From positions 1 through 64,000 of IMG/VR virus record IMGVR_UViG_3300046002_006949: a DNA stretch of 64,000 nt; one strand, 5' to 3'. The notes under the pieces are model-generated. The model had not been told where the DNA came from. It searched no databases and was given only the letters and a program-made list of their open reading frames with translations. A program made the translations under genes and the position numbers. Below, piece after piece: positions 41,542-50,405 of this stretch. Within the stretch, counting starts at the first letter, position 1. Every line of letters starts with the position of its first letter. This stretch comes from a virus.

Positions 41542-41883
41542 ATGCTATCACGAGCTGTTGTAGATGACGTTGTTGCAAAGCTGAACGCGGCTGTCGACAT
41601 CCCGTTTGTCGGAGAAGTGACTGAAGGTGTGTACATTGAGAAGCTGGTAGCTCTCGTGTCCGACCACCTTCCGCCTTGGGTCGTCCAGTTCATGGCGAGT
41701 GCTGTTGACGGTCTGACCGTAGACGAGTTGGCTGTCCACGAAGATGTAATCGTGGCTGACCTTGTCAAGCGGATCAACCTGAGCAAGCTCCTGCCGGACT
41801 TCGTCGAGGCCAAGCTGATCCGGTACGTGGTTCACACCATCCTTGAGTACGCACGCGAAGGTTTCGCGGCTCCGGGGGTTTGA
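41542..41883 (+). CDS. Small helical protein, 113 residues
   Basis: Begins at an ATG with a perfect GGAGG spaced 5 bases upstream. Acidic, with alternating hydrophobic helices (DVVAKLNAAVDIPFVGEV; LPPWVVQFMASAVDGLTV). Similar helical pattern to the 75-residue protein at 21286 (both carry VDSYVPPY/SDHLPPWV-type segments), which hints at a shared short domain. Function unknown; first gene of the putative lysis cassette. Confidence 0.6.
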   Translation: MLSRAVVDDVVAKLNAAVDIPFVGEVTEGVYIEKLVALVSDHLPPWVVQFMASAVDGLTVDELAVHEDVIVADLVKRINLSKLLPDFVEAKLIRYVVHTILEYAREGFAAPGV

Positions 41884-41884
41884 A

Positions 41885-42181
41885 TTGAACACCGTACAAA
41901 TCATCGGCGTATGTCTGATCTCCGCCGGAGCCCTGTACTTCGCTGGCCTGTTCGCGTACGGCAAGTACAAGAACCGGGTCGTGAAGCCCCCAGTGAAGTC
42001 AGGCTTTGTTGACTCGGACGCACCGGCCCCTATTGGTATCACTGCGTACATGGATTTGGTGGAAGCCTCCAGCCCGACAGCCACTCCCGAAACGAGATGG
42101 ACGTACGCGGCTCTGGGATGCACCGAGGCTGATGTACTAAGGCGTGAAGTTGATCGATTGGGAGGGGTACCAAAGACATGA
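41885..42181 (+). CDS. Membrane-anchored protein, 98 residues
   Basis: A TTG start two bases after the previous stop, with GGGGGTT upstream, gives an N-terminal membrane segment (NTVQIIGVCLISAGALYF, residues 2-22) followed by a basic stretch (YGKYKNRVVK) and a soluble tail of about 65 residues. N-out/C-in or the reverse cannot be decided. The layout could fit a pinholin or an i-spanin. Its stop overlaps the next start. Confidence 0.55.
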   Translation: MNTVQIIGVCLISAGALYFAGLFAYGKYKNRVVKPPVKSGFVDSDAPAPIGITAYMDLVEASSPTATPETRWTYAALGCTEADVLRREVDRLGGVPKT

Positions 42182-42483
42182 AGTACCTACCCGCAGTACT
42201 GATGCTGATTGGCGGCTGCTTGCTGCTTGTGCCCACGGGTGACACGGACGTTGCCTTTTCAGACACGCTGTCCGTCGCCTACAAGGCTGACCGGGCGGCC
42301 AAGGTTGAGAACCTCCAGCGGTTGGCCCAGATGACGGGCTCGACCGCAGAGGCCCGGGCTAAGGCATGGTCCGAGCTTGACATGGCAGCGTACGGTAAAG
42401 CCTTCGACAAGGTTGGCGACGACGTCTCGGTGGCGATTGAGAAGAACACTGAGGCAGACTTGGCCAAAGCCTGGAGTAAGTGA
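42178..42483 (+). CDS. Secreted or lipoprotein-like protein, 101 residues
   Basis: ATG overlaps the previous stop (ATGA). An N-terminal hydrophobic stretch (KYLPAVLMLIGGCLLLVP) includes LIGGC, which could serve as a lipobox, or be a simple signal anchor. The rest is helical (AKVENLQRLAQMTGSTAEAR). Together with the preceding membrane protein it could form a spanin-like pair; this is speculative. Confidence 0.5.
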   Translation: MKYLPAVLMLIGGCLLLVPTGDTDVAFSDTLSVAYKADRAAKVENLQRLAQMTGSTAEARAKAWSELDMAAYGKAFDKVGDDVSVAIEKNTEADLAKAWSK

Positions 42484-43325
42484 TGACATCGCGAGTACTG
42501 AACGGTTGGCGAATCGACAAGGAAGACTTCGACTTTCTGCGTGGTCTGGAAGGTGAAGATCTCGTCATGCAGTTGTGCGGATCGTACGAGGAGGTTTCCC
42601 TCGATCCACGAACGTTGCTGCGTGTCGAGAACCAGGGTCCCGTTGGTAGTTGCCAAGGACATTCAATCTCATCCGGGTGTGAGTGGCTTTACATTCTGGC
42701 CACGAGTGACCCGTCTCTGCAGCTCAGCCGGGCGTATGGTTACTACCGTAGCCAGAAGATCGATGGGTTACTTGGTCGAGACGCCGGGTCCACCATCCAG
42801 GCAGGCGTGAAGGTCGCGATGGAGTTTGGTATTCCCGAAGAATCGGAGTGGCAGTACTCCAACCGGTACTCACAGAATCCACCAAAGCCCTGGGATGTGA
42901 TGGATACGCTGGGTGCGAAGTATAAGGTCGCCAAGGCAATCCGTCTGACAACTTACGAATCTATCCGCACCTTTCTCGGTGCCGGTGTCGGTATGGTCCA
43001 CATCGGTATTCCCTGGAACTCATCCGTCGACAAGGCAGTTGTCACCAGCTTCAACCCGAACGGTGGGGGCGGGCACTCGATCGGGCTCTACGCTCTGTCG
43101 GATCGCAAGGACAGCCAAGGTCGGCCATTCGTCTGGATGATGAACTCCTGGGATAAGACCTGGGGCAACGCTGGTTGGGCCGAGTGGGCACCGGACGCCA
43201 TCACATCCATGCTGAAAGCATCGTTCTCAGTATTCATTGGTATCTCTGAAATGCCCGCGGTTAAACCTCGGGAATGGAAACTCGACGACATCAAGAAACA
43301 AGTGAAATGGTGGGTGTCCCCGTGA
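42483..43325 (+). CDS. Papain-like (C1A) cysteine protease
   Basis: A 280-residue protein with all catalytic residues of papain-family peptidases in order: Gln51 (oxyanion hole) and Cys57 in NQGPVGSCQGH, His198 in GGGGHSIGLY, and Asn221 in MNSWDKTWGNAGWAEW. The usual Trp after the catalytic Cys is replaced by Gln. There is no signal peptide and no long inhibitory propeptide (only about 50 residues precede the core). Such proteases are rare in phages. Potential roles are lysis (degrading wall or envelope protein), virion maturation or host attack. It lies between two lipoprotein-like genes with 1- and 4-base overlaps. The ATG at 42483 (alternative GTG at 42480) is chosen. Confidence 0.85.
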   Translation: MTSRVLNGWRIDKEDFDFLRGLEGEDLVMQLCGSYEEVSLDPRTLLRVENQGPVGSCQGHSISSGCEWLYILATSDPSLQLSRAYGYYRSQKIDGLLGRDAGSTIQAGVKVAMEFGIPEESEWQYSNRYSQNPPKPWDVMDTLGAKYKVAKAIRLTTYESIRTFLGAGVGMVHIGIPWNSSVDKAVVTSFNPNGGGGHSIGLYALSDRKDSQGRPFVWMMNSWDKTWGNAGWAEWAPDAITSMLKASFSVFIGISEMPAVKPREWKLDDIKKQVKWWVSP

Positions 43326-43867
43326 GAACAACAATCGTATTACTGACCGCTACGGCAATCCTTGGGTGCCAGACACCTACGCCTCCATCCCCGAAGGTTG
43401 ACGTTGCTCCGGCATACGTTGACCTTGTCACGTCGAAGGTTGACCTGACCAACGACCTCGTGCAGGAGGTCGCCAAGGCCCTCACCGTCAACACCGAAGT
43501 TCTCAGCGAGATCCGTGATCTCGTAAAGAACCCTCCCACATCCGGGGCTGCAGCTCAGGCTGAACCGCCCTCCACTCAGTCGCCGGTGCTCGCCCCGGAT
43601 GTGCCTACGCTTTATGTGACAAGTGCCGACTGGTGCCAACCGTGTAGACAGTTGAAACGCGATGTTGAGAAAGGTAAGTTCGCCCCATTCAAGATCGTCT
43701 TTAGGGACGACCCATCGTGGACCGGGACCATCCCTGTTATCAGATGGCAGGAGCCAGCCGGTAGGTGGATGTTCCTCGGCAAGATCGACAGTAACGGTGA
43801 CTACAAAGCCTACGGATACGACGACACGGTTGTTGGCCAGTTGAAACAGTTACACGGTGTGCAATGA
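43322..43867 (+). CDS. Lipoprotein with thioredoxin-like domain
   Basis: A 181-residue protein starting at GTG (GTGA overlap with the protease). Residues 1-16 (MRTTIVLLTATAILGC) form a lipoprotein signal with lipobox ILGC and Cys16. A coiled linker and Pro/Ser-rich stretch lead to a thioredoxin-like domain (about 95-181) with TSADWCQPCRQL (CxxC, Cys105/Cys108), TIPVIRWQ (the cis-Pro loop) and a terminal GQLKQLHG helix. It would sit on the outer face of the inner membrane, or outer membrane, and reduce or rearrange disulfides. Coupling to a cysteine protease suggests it keeps the protease or its substrate reduced (inference). Confidence 0.8.
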   Translation: MRTTIVLLTATAILGCQTPTPPSPKVDVAPAYVDLVTSKVDLTNDLVQEVAKALTVNTEVLSEIRDLVKNPPTSGAAAQAEPPSTQSPVLAPDVPTLYVTSADWCQPCRQLKRDVEKGKFAPFKIVFRDDPSWTGTIPVIRWQEPAGRWMFLGKIDSNGDYKAYGYDDTVVGQLKQLHGVQ

Positions 43868-44163
43868 ACATCGAAGATCGACAAGAACTTTACCAGCTAT
43901 GCGGGTGCCGGGCCGGGTCGGCCTGTGGATTCGAGTTTGGTGACTACGACCAAGTGTACGGCCTACAGGCGAAAGTCGATAAGGTTGTCAGGCAGTACGA
44001 GAAGCACCGGCCAAATGTGAAGTCTCAGTCAGACATGCTCCGCCAGATCAAAGCGGAATGGACGGCTGGACTTGGCCCGATCGCTTCAGCTTTAATGTGG
44101 ATGGCTATCCGGGCTCTGGTCCGCAAGATCGTCATCTGGCTTTGGAATAAGTACAATCGTTGA
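43864..44163 (+). CDS. Membrane-associated protein, 99 residues
   Basis: ATGA overlap with the thioredoxin gene. A Cys-containing N-terminus (QLCGCRAGSACGFEFG) and helical middle precede a hydrophobic C-terminal segment (IASALMWMAIRALVRKIVIWLW). The C-terminal anchor and overlap place it in the membrane cassette. It could be a holin-like or anchor protein; unrecognised. Confidence 0.5.
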   Translation: MNIEDRQELYQLCGCRAGSACGFEFGDYDQVYGLQAKVDKVVRQYEKHRPNVKSQSDMLRQIKAEWTAGLGPIASALMWMAIRALVRKIVIWLWNKYNR

Positions 44164-44222
44164 TTCAACCCCCGGACGAGTAGCGTTCCGCCTTTGGTTC
44201 TCCTGTGAAGGAATGGTTATTT

Positions 44223-44690
44223 ATGGCACGTCTTACTCTGATCTCCGCCAGTGCTCAACTCGTAAGCTCACCGTCCCGGCTTCGAGCGTTGTTTACCAAG
44301 TGTGACGATAACTTCACGGAGCTTTACGGCTACGCGAGTACCGCCGCGGCTGCTGTCACAGCGACCACCGGTGGTGCTACGACCGGGCTCATCCCAGCCA
44401 CTGCCAACTTCGTCACGGTGACGAGTGATAGTGCTAACAAGCAGATCAGCCTGCCGGCCGCCACCATCGGCAAGCAGATCACGATCCAGGTCGGAGCGAC
44501 GGCGTGTGAGCTGATATCGTCTGTTGCGGCTGACAAGCTCAACAACGTCACAGTTGGTGCGACCAACGAGGCGGCCCTCACTGCCAACAACACGTACCTG
44601 TTGCAGTACGTGGCGGCTAACACTTGGATCATGACCGGCTGGACTAACCTCGGTGCTGTACAGACAGCGGTTATTCCTGACGCTCTGTGA
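44223..44690 (+). CDS. Small beta-rich late protein (decoration or fibre base)
   Basis: A 155-residue protein. After a helical start (LTLISASAQLVSSPSRLRAL) it is rich in Thr, Ala and Val with even hydrophobic periodicity (QISLPAATIGKQITIQVGAT). Phage fibre-associated and head-fibre proteins have such composition. The ATG at 44223 lies 11 bases after GAAGGA; an ATG at 44205 adds six residues. Function not proven. Confidence 0.5.
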   Translation: MARLTLISASAQLVSSPSRLRALFTKCDDNFTELYGYASTAAAAVTATTGGATTGLIPATANFVTVTSDSANKQISLPAATIGKQITIQVGATACELISSVAADKLNNVTVGATNEAALTANNTYLLQYVAANTWIMTGWTNLGAVQTAVIPDAL

Positions 44691-44750
44691 TTCTTGTTTC
44701 ATGGGTAGGACCGTCCAACGAATTGGGCGGTCCACTTCGAGGGACTCATC

Positions 44751-45065
44751 ATGCCGATCATCGAAATCGACAAAGAAACCCGGGCACAGGTTGCTACCTG
44801 GGTAACAAGCCAAAGTTTCACCAACGTACTACTCGCTGTGATAGTGTCAGCGATCATCTATCTCGGCTACTACATCCTGTCGGTGGCGATGCCGGGAGCC
44901 CTGAAGGACGTCCAGACCGGGTATGAGTTAATCAATACTGAAAATCGTGAGGATCGTCAGCAGATTCGGGACGACAATATTCGGCTAGTCAACTTGATCC
45001 TGAAAGACAGGGGGGAGGAGCCACTGTCTGAAGCCCCACTGTCAAATACTGGTTCCGGTAAATAG
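44751..45065 (+). CDS. Single-pass membrane protein, 104 residues (holin-like candidate)
   Basis: One hydrophobic segment near residues 24-44 (NVLLAVIVSAIIYLGYYILS) follows a short charged N-terminus, and the C-terminal half is acidic and helical (TENREDRQQIRDDNIRLV). This topology is found in some class III holins and in structural membrane anchors. It precedes the tail fibre gene. SD-like AGGGAC sits before the ATG. Confidence 0.5.
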   Translation: MPIIEIDKETRAQVATWVTSQSFTNVLLAVIVSAIIYLGYYILSVAMPGALKDVQTGYELINTENREDRQQIRDDNIRLVNLILKDRGEEPLSEAPLSNTGSGK

Positions 45066-45090
45066 GTAGTCTACACTCTGAGGGGTTCTA

Positions 45091-48000
45091 ATGCCTGATC
45101 AAAACCTGGCCGCTGCTGTTGAGGTATTGGTCGGAGGAACGTCTGGTACATTCTTGGTGTGCAGCGGGGCCAACGCTTTGGTGTCGCAGAAGACAGCCTC
45201 CGAAGTTCGGACGTTGCTCAGTGTACTCACGTCCGCCCAGATCGCGGCGGCGTACCAACCCCTCGGAAGCTACGCGAGTAGTGTCCATACTCACGTCCAG
45301 TCAGACATCACCGGCCTCGTATCCGCACTGGCGGCGAAAGCATCAACGTCACACAAGGCCGAGCACGTAGTCGGTGGGTCAGACGCATTCACTGCCGCGG
45401 ACATCCGGGGGGTACTCGGGGTAACCACGTTGTCCGGGTCAAACACTGGTGATCAAGACTTGAGTTCGTATCTGACATCAGCAGCGGCTGCGTCAACCTA
45501 CGTGTCACTTGCTGGAAGCTACACGAACCCGTCATGGATCGTCAGCATCCCGAACACGAAGGTCACTGGCCTTGGGACTCTGTCGACTCAATCAGGCACG
45601 TTCTCTGGGACATCATCCGGGACTAACACAGGGGATCAGGATCTCTCAAGCTATGCGACCACGGCGGCTGTAGCGTCAGGCTATCAGCCTCTTGAGAATA
45701 GACTAACTGCGATTACCAACATGGAGGCCGTAAACTATGGCCTCATGCAGTTCCGATTTGGTGCGCTTCTAGCCCGGTCGATCACACAGATAAAAGTAGA
45801 TCTCGGCTTAGACGGGTATAACACTGGGGATCAAGATCTCACAAGCTACCTAACATCAGCTACCGCAGCATCGACATACGCGACTATCGCCGCAGGTCAA
45901 CCTGTCTCGGGCACTGTCGGTCAAGTGCTGACGAAGAACTCTGGGACGAATTACGATTCCTCATGGTCAACGCTGGTCCTTGGCGACCGTTACTTAACCA
46001 CGTCGACCACCAGTAACACGCTGAGTAACACCGTCAAGTCGTTCACGATTGGAACTGGTCTGGCTTACACGCCAACGCAGAACATCACGATTGCCTACGA
46101 TGCCTCAAACCATATGCACGGAGAGGTTGTCACGTACAACTCAGGGACCGGGGCGCTGAGTGTCGACATCAAGAACCACACCGGCGCAGGAACCTATACG
46201 GCATGGGTTGTCAACGTTGGCGGGATTGCTCCGGCAACCGTTGTGTCGTGGGGCGACATCATCGGTACTCTCGGGCTTCAGACGGACTTAGCAACGGCGT
46301 TGAATGGTAAGCTCGAAGTAACTACGGCGGCAACAACCTACCAACCTCTCGATTCCGACCTCACAACGATCGCGGCACTGAGTCCCACGAACGACGACTT
46401 TGTTCAACGCAAGGCGGGAGTGTGGACTAACCGGACAGTGGCGCAGATCAAGACTGATTTGAGTCTCACAGGCACTAACTCAGGCGATCAGGATCTATCC
46501 TCCTACGCCACCACTGCCTCGGTCGTTGCTGGTTATGTTGCATTGACAGGAGCACAGACGGTTGCTGGAGTGAAGACTTTCTCTTCAGCAGTGACGATTC
46601 CCACTGGCAACTTCTCGGCCCCCACTCTCAACTTTACCGGAGCAACCACTTCAGGTTTATACTTCAGTGCAACATCCTACGACAAAGTGGGTGTCTCTGT
46701 GGGAGGAGCTGATTCAGCTACCTTTGACGGTGTCGGTAATTTCTACATGGGTGGAACCGATCCTGCAATCAGGATGGGAACATCAGGCCCGAAGATCCGA
46801 GTCAGTGGCACCTACATCTACCTCACCCAGACTGACGGAACAACACCCGCCCGACTGGATACCGGTGCCCTCAATGTTACTGGAGCCATCGCTGCTACTG
46901 GAGCAGTCACCGGGTCTAATCTCTCAGGAACGAACACCGGCGATCAAGACCTTTCCTCCTACTTGACTTCAGCAACGGCAACTTCAACCTATGTCCCTCT
47001 CACAAGAACTCTGAACACGCTGGCTCTGTCCAGCAATCAGACATTCGCCGTAGCGTCAACCGGTACTGATTTTGCCATCACTAGCACCGGCACAACTCAC
47101 ACCTTCGCCATCCCTACTGCATCAGCTACAGCCAGAGGGTTAGTGAGTACAGGTGCCCAGACGATTGCCGGGGCGAAGACGTTTACATCTACACTTACCT
47201 ATCAAGTAGAGGCAGCACTTTCCCAAACGTATAAGTGTTATAATGACACGACGACAAATGGAACGCAGTTTATTTGCCAACGTGCAAGAGGAACACTCGC
47301 GGTCCCGCTATACCCGCTTGCCAGTGACGTTTTCGTGGGGCACTACGCTTATGGATGGGATCAGTCCACGGGGGCGTTTACTACTCTAAGGGGATCTTTC
47401 GCATGTACTGCTGCTGATGACTGGACGGACAGCGGGAACGGTACGCAGTGGACGTGGCAAACCACCCCCATCGACACAAAAGTTCTCGCCAACCGAATGC
47501 GACTACACGCGGACGGGGATCTGACTATCGGGGGCATCGTATCGACAGATGGACTGGTTCAGCTAGTAGGTACTAACAATCTTTTGACAGGTCTGGGCAC
47601 GGCAACAAACAGGCTGCGGTTCACAGATACAGATGGCGCAACTGCTCCCAATCAGCCTATCGGTGAAATTGAGTTCTATTCTTCGGACGCTTCCCCTACG
47701 GCGGTTGGTGTCAGAGGTGTGTTTGGTGCTTACGCAGAATCAACCACTGCCGCTACTGCATTCGTCTGGGGGCTGGATGTATCAACGGGATCTCCTTCAG
47801 AGAAGATGCGGCTAAACTCTGCCGGAAAGCTGGGCATCGGAACGGGGACAACGATATCAGCTTTTGCACATATCATCGGTACGGCGGAACAGTTGCGAGT
47901 TGGCTACGATGTGAGCAACTACTACACGACAACCGTATCTTCCGCTGGGGCTATTACCTTCGATGCAGTCGGTGCTTCTGCTGGCTTCACGTTCTCGGAT

Positions 48001-48420
48001 GCGGTGACTTTGTCGAGTACTTCTACCGCCACCGGATTACTTACAGCGACGGCAGGGGTCAAGACAACTAAAACAATTTATCAGACCACTGAAACTACGA
48101 GCACACCGGCTGCTGGTGCGGTGACAATTGACCTCACTTTGAACAACCATCAGACGCTGTCTCTGACTTCCCTGGCTGCGTTGGGCACGTCGCAAGTGAC
48201 GTTCACTCCGCCAACGGGATCTTCTGCGGGCACCTTGATTGTTAAACAACACGCCAGCGCATCTAAGGACATCACGACGTGGGCAGTCACGGGAGGAACG
48301 ATAAAGTGGATGGGCACTGAACCCAACTGGGTTGGTGATGCCGCTACGAATCTCAGAGTTGTGTCGTGGCGTTGGGACGGTTCAATCATGTATCTCGCGG
48401 CAACAGATGTGGGGACTTGA
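45091..48420 (+). CDS. Tail fibre protein with repeats
   Basis: A 1109-residue fibre-type protein. Five copies of a [12 protein letters not shown]-type repeat (at about 45433, 45613, 45818, 46464 and 46925) alternate with AxxxSTYV beta-solenoid motifs, the pattern of long trimeric phage fibres. Segments such as [14 protein letters not shown] and [13 protein letters not shown] are typical of fibre shafts. The C-terminal 250 residues are beta-rich without repeats ([20 protein letters not shown]) and should contain the receptor-binding tip or trimerisation domain. The virion would use it to recognise the host surface. The start follows AGGGGTTCTA at the right distance. Confidence 0.8.
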   Translation: MPDQNLAAAVEVLVGGTSGTFLVCSGANALVSQKTASEVRTLLSVLTSAQIAAAYQPLGSYASSVHTHVQSDITGLVSALAAKASTSHKAEHVVGGSDAFTAADIRGVLGVTTLSGSNTGDQDLSSYLTSAAAASTYVSLAGSYTNPSWIVSIPNTKVTGLGTLSTQSGTFSGTSSGTNTGDQDLSSYATTAAVASGYQPLENRLTAITNMEAVNYGLMQFRFGALLARSITQIKVDLGLDGYNTGDQDLTSYLTSATAASTYATIAAGQPVSGTVGQVLTKNSGTNYDSSWSTLVLGDRYLTTSTTSNTLSNTVKSFTIGTGLAYTPTQNITIAYDASNHMHGEVVTYNSGTGALSVDIKNHTGAGTYTAWVVNVGGIAPATVVSWGDIIGTLGLQTDLATALNGKLEVTTAATTYQPLDSDLTTIAALSPTNDDFVQRKAGVWTNRTVAQIKTDLSLTGTNSGDQDLSSYATTASVVAGYVALTGAQTVAGVKTFSSAVTIPTGNFSAPTLNFTGATTSGLYFSATSYDKVGVSVGGADSATFDGVGNFYMGGTDPAIRMGTSGPKIRVSGTYIYLTQTDGTTPARLDTGALNVTGAIAATGAVTGSNLSGTNTGDQDLSSYLTSATATSTYVPLTRTLNTLALSSNQTFAVASTGTDFAITSTGTTHTFAIPTASATARGLVSTGAQTIAGAKTFTSTLTYQVEAALSQTYKCYNDTTTNGTQFICQRARGTLAVPLYPLASDVFVGHYAYGWDQSTGAFTTLRGSFACTAADDWTDSGNGTQWTWQTTPIDTKVLANRMRLHADGDLTIGGIVSTDGLVQLVGTNNLLTGLGTATNRLRFTDTDGATAPNQPIGEIEFYSSDASPTAVGVRGVFGAYAESTTAATAFVWGLDVSTGSPSEKMRLNSAGKLGIGTGTTISAFAHIIGTAEQLRVGYDVSNYYTTTVSSAGAITFDAVGASAGFTFSDAVTLSSTSTATGLLTATAGVKTTKTIYQTTETTSTPAAGAVTIDLTLNNHQTLSLTSLAALGTSQVTFTPPTGSSAGTLIVKQHASASKDITTWAVTGGTIKWMGTEPNWVGDAATNLRVVSWRWDGSIMYLAATDVGT
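45433..46990 (+). repeat. Five diverged repeats inside the tail fibre gene
   Basis: Units of roughly 70 bases encode S/N[20 protein letters not shown]. Copies start near 45433, 45613, 45818, 46464 and 46925. Spacing is irregular (about 180, 205, 650 and 460 bases), so they look like shuffled modules rather than a simple tandem array. The first and third nucleotides vary, the GATCAAGA/GATCAGGA core is retained. Confidence 0.75.
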
Positions 48421-48421
48421 T

Positions 48422-49045
48422 ATGCCGACCGATAGCTACAGTTCAGGGTCAGGAAACTGGACGGTCCCGGCTGGTGTTACGTCTGTTGATATTACTTTAT
48501 GGGGTGGTGGTGGTGGCGGGGGTGGTGGTGGTGATGCGGGTTCTGGTCAAGGTGCGAGCGGCGGTGGCGGCGGCGGCTACTGCCAGAAACTGGCACTGGC
48601 CGTTACACCGGGAAACACGATTGCGTACGCCGTTGGTGCCGGTGGCGCAAAAGGCGTGGCAGTTGTGGGCGATGACGGAACGGATGGCACTGCCGGGGGG
48701 AACTCCACTGTTGCAGGGGGCACATATACTGCGAATGGTGGTGCCGGGGGAATACATCTAAGCGCTGCGACAACTGCGGGCGGGACGGCATCTGGTGGGA
48801 CTACCAATACGACGGGTGGGACCGGTGCCGGGAAAATCGGTAATACTGGTGGTGCCGGTGGGTCTGCTCCTTCTGGTGGTGCTGGTGGTGCCGCTAGAAC
48901 CAACGGGAGTGCTCCAGGTGGCGGCGGCGGCGGCGGTTCCAAAACATTCGATGGTGGAAATGGCGCGGCTGGTCGAGTCGATTTTACATATACTGCTTCT
49001 GGCGGAGGATCGACCGGGGCAAAATTCTTTTTCAATGCCTTTTAG
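48422..49045 (+). CDS. Glycine-rich adhesin-like protein
   Basis: A 207-residue protein dominated by Gly runs (LWGGGGGGGGGGDAG, GASGGGGGGYC, TGGTGAGKIGNTGGAGGSAP) between short beta segments. The opening SSGSGNWTVPAGVTSVDITL is the common start of phage glycine-rich tail proteins, and repeated GGx motifs suggest polyglycine-II sheets as in T-even adhesin tips. It follows the fibre gene by one base, the usual position for a fibre tip or fibre-assembly protein. Receptor binding is inferred. The ATG lies two bases after the fibre stop. Confidence 0.7.
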   Translation: MPTDSYSSGSGNWTVPAGVTSVDITLWGGGGGGGGGGDAGSGQGASGGGGGGYCQKLALAVTPGNTIAYAVGAGGAKGVAVVGDDGTDGTAGGNSTVAGGTYTANGGAGGIHLSAATTAGGTASGGTTNTTGGTGAGKIGNTGGAGGSAPSGGAGGAARTNGSAPGGGGGGGSKTFDGGNGAAGRVDFTYTASGGGSTGAKFFFNAF

Positions 49046-49056
49046 GTATTCGACCG

Positions 49057-49266
49057 ATGCGGATTGTGGTATCTATAATCATTTTCGCATCGCTGTTCGC
49101 CTCAGCCGTTTCTCCGGACTACTGGCTGGGGAACATGATGGACCGCAACGAAGAGATTCGACGGGAGAATCTTAGAATCTACGAAGAGAGTGGAGAGACG
49201 CCGTACCGAGTTGTTGACCGGTTCGGAGGATCTGTTATTGAGTATCATCTGAACCGGACTGAGTAG
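49057..49266 (+). CDS. Small secreted or anchored protein, 69 residues
   Basis: A hydrophobic N-terminus (RIVVSIIIFASLFASAVS) looks like a signal peptide with a possible AxA-type cleavage near residue 17-19, followed by a short charged soluble region (NMMDRNEEIRRENLRIYEES). Possibly periplasmic or membrane-anchored. Unrecognised. Confidence 0.5.
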   Translation: MRIVVSIIIFASLFASAVSPDYWLGNMMDRNEEIRRENLRIYEESGETPYRVVDRFGGSVIEYHLNRTE

Positions 49267-49284
49267 GGTCTAGGCGGGATAGTC

Positions 49285-49362
49285 ATGGGAAAATCAATGC
49301 TGACGGTTGTTTCCGTGCAGCCAAAGAAGCCGTTAGTACTTAATACTGGATCTTCCGAATGA
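49285..49362 (+). CDS. Tiny 25-residue ORF coupled to the next gene (tentative)
   Basis: MGKSMLTVVSVQPKKPLVLN... ends in a TGA that overlaps the next ATG (ATGA). A weak GGCGGGATAG lies upstream. Its coupling follows the style of the rest of the genome, but the size makes it uncertain; it may only be a leader that delivers ribosomes to the following gene. Confidence 0.3.
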   Translation: MGKSMLTVVSVQPKKPLVLNTGSSE

Positions 49363-50330
49363 CAACGCATACAGCCGTGATAGGGACAGTGTCCGGGCAA
49401 TCGCTGACAGCAGTGCTGTTTGCGGTGTCAGTGCCCGATACGATAGCGTACACGGCGGGGAGCGTGGTCGAGAGGACGAACGCTAAAGGGCAATACGTCG
49501 CCTCGTTCACCAACGTGGCGGCTGGGGATTACACCCTGATCGTGTCCATCGGGTCCGTCCCGGCTGCGTACGGCGGGAGGACCTTCACCGGAGTCAACGC
49601 TGAGGTGGCGACGACTACGCCAGAGATCGTGGCCCTGAAATCAGCGACCCAGTTGCAGATAGACGATATCGAGGTCGACGCTGCGGCCTCTGTGGGGTAC
49701 CTGACAACGCTTGTGTCTCGTGTGACGTCAGGTGTCGCGTCCATGTGGGCTGACCTTGTGACGATGATCATCGGGGACGGGACAGCGAACGCACAATGGT
49801 CGACTAAAGCCTTGGAGCTTGCACCTGCTGGTGGTGGGGGCGGGGGCGGCGGAGACGCCACTCTAGCCAACCAAGTGCTCATCCTCGACGCGATCGACAA
49901 CTACATCTCTTCCACCATAGCCTCAGTAAACGGGACCACAGGAATGTTAATCGGATTTCCAACATCACTACACATCGGTGACAGCTACACGGACTCGTCG
50001 GACAGCTCGATCCATGTCTTCATCCGAGATGCCAACGACGCCCCGATAACCGATGTCGGGGACTTCGCGTTCACGGACGCGACCTTCGCCCCGATAGTGG
50101 TTATCACCCAGTCGGGCACGGTCAGCCGGGTGCGGGCGTCGGTAACATACGTCGATCCGGGGGCGGCCGAGTCGTACCTGAAGGTACAAATCCCATCAGG
50201 CGAAACTCGGCGGGCGGCACCCGGTATCGCCACGATTCAGTGCATCCTGCGATGGGTTGACGCGGACGATAAGGTGCTGTGCCAAAAGACGATCTCCAGT
50301 CAGGCCGTCACTTGGGTTGAAATGATTTAA
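49359..50330 (+). CDS. Late structural protein with poly-Gly linker
   Basis: A 323-residue beta-rich protein. Residues 1-90 resemble an immunoglobulin-like domain (GTVSGQSLTAVLFAVSVPD, YVASFTNVAAGDYTLIVS), then helices and strands to a GGGGGGGG linker near 155, then a C-terminal beta domain (SIHVFIRDANDAPITDVGDF). Such modular beta proteins serve as fibre or baseplate attachments in tailed phages. It ends the late region before the replication operon promoter. Confidence 0.55.
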   Translation: MTTHTAVIGTVSGQSLTAVLFAVSVPDTIAYTAGSVVERTNAKGQYVASFTNVAAGDYTLIVSIGSVPAAYGGRTFTGVNAEVATTTPEIVALKSATQLQIDDIEVDAAASVGYLTTLVSRVTSGVASMWADLVTMIIGDGTANAQWSTKALELAPAGGGGGGGGDATLANQVLILDAIDNYISSTIASVNGTTGMLIGFPTSLHIGDSYTDSSDSSIHVFIRDANDAPITDVGDFAFTDATFAPIVVITQSGTVSRVRASVTYVDPGAAESYLKVQIPSGETRRAAPGIATIQCILRWVDADDKVLCQKTISSQAVTWVEMI

Positions 50331-50348
50331 TATTTCTTTACAGAACGA

Positions 50349-50377
50349 TTGACAAAAAGTTTCTGTACCGCTAGAGT
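50349..50377 (+). promoter_or_regulatory. Sigma70-type promoter for the replication operon
   Basis: A perfect TTGACA (50349-50354) lies 17 bases from TAGAGT (50372-50377), the best promoter match in the window. Transcription would begin near 50384 and read the operon 50406-57608. Confidence 0.65.
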
Positions 50378-50400
50378 ACCTCCGTTCCTTTTACGGAGGT
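50378..50400 (+). promoter_or_regulatory. Inverted repeat enclosing the Shine-Dalgarno
   Basis: ACCTCCGT (50378-50385) is the exact complement of ACGGAGGT (50393-50400) with a 7-base loop. The right arm contains GGAGGT, the ribosome site 5 bases before the ATG at 50406. Transcripts reading through from upstream would fold and hide it, whereas transcripts starting at the adjacent promoter (about 50384) would lack most of the left arm. It could equally be an operator overlapping the transcription start. Confidence 0.55.
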
Positions 50401-50405
50401 GCTCT

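Noticed and set aside
40620-41813. 397-residue open frame on the minus strand inside the giant late gene
   Set aside because: It mirrors the codon structure of the plus-strand gene, is rich in Ser/Arg/Thr from reverse reading, has no ribosome site, and runs against all neighbouring transcription.
45433-46990. Fibre repeats as a tandem satellite or CRISPR-like array
   Set aside because: Spacing is irregular, the repeats are in frame and encode a known type of fibre motif.
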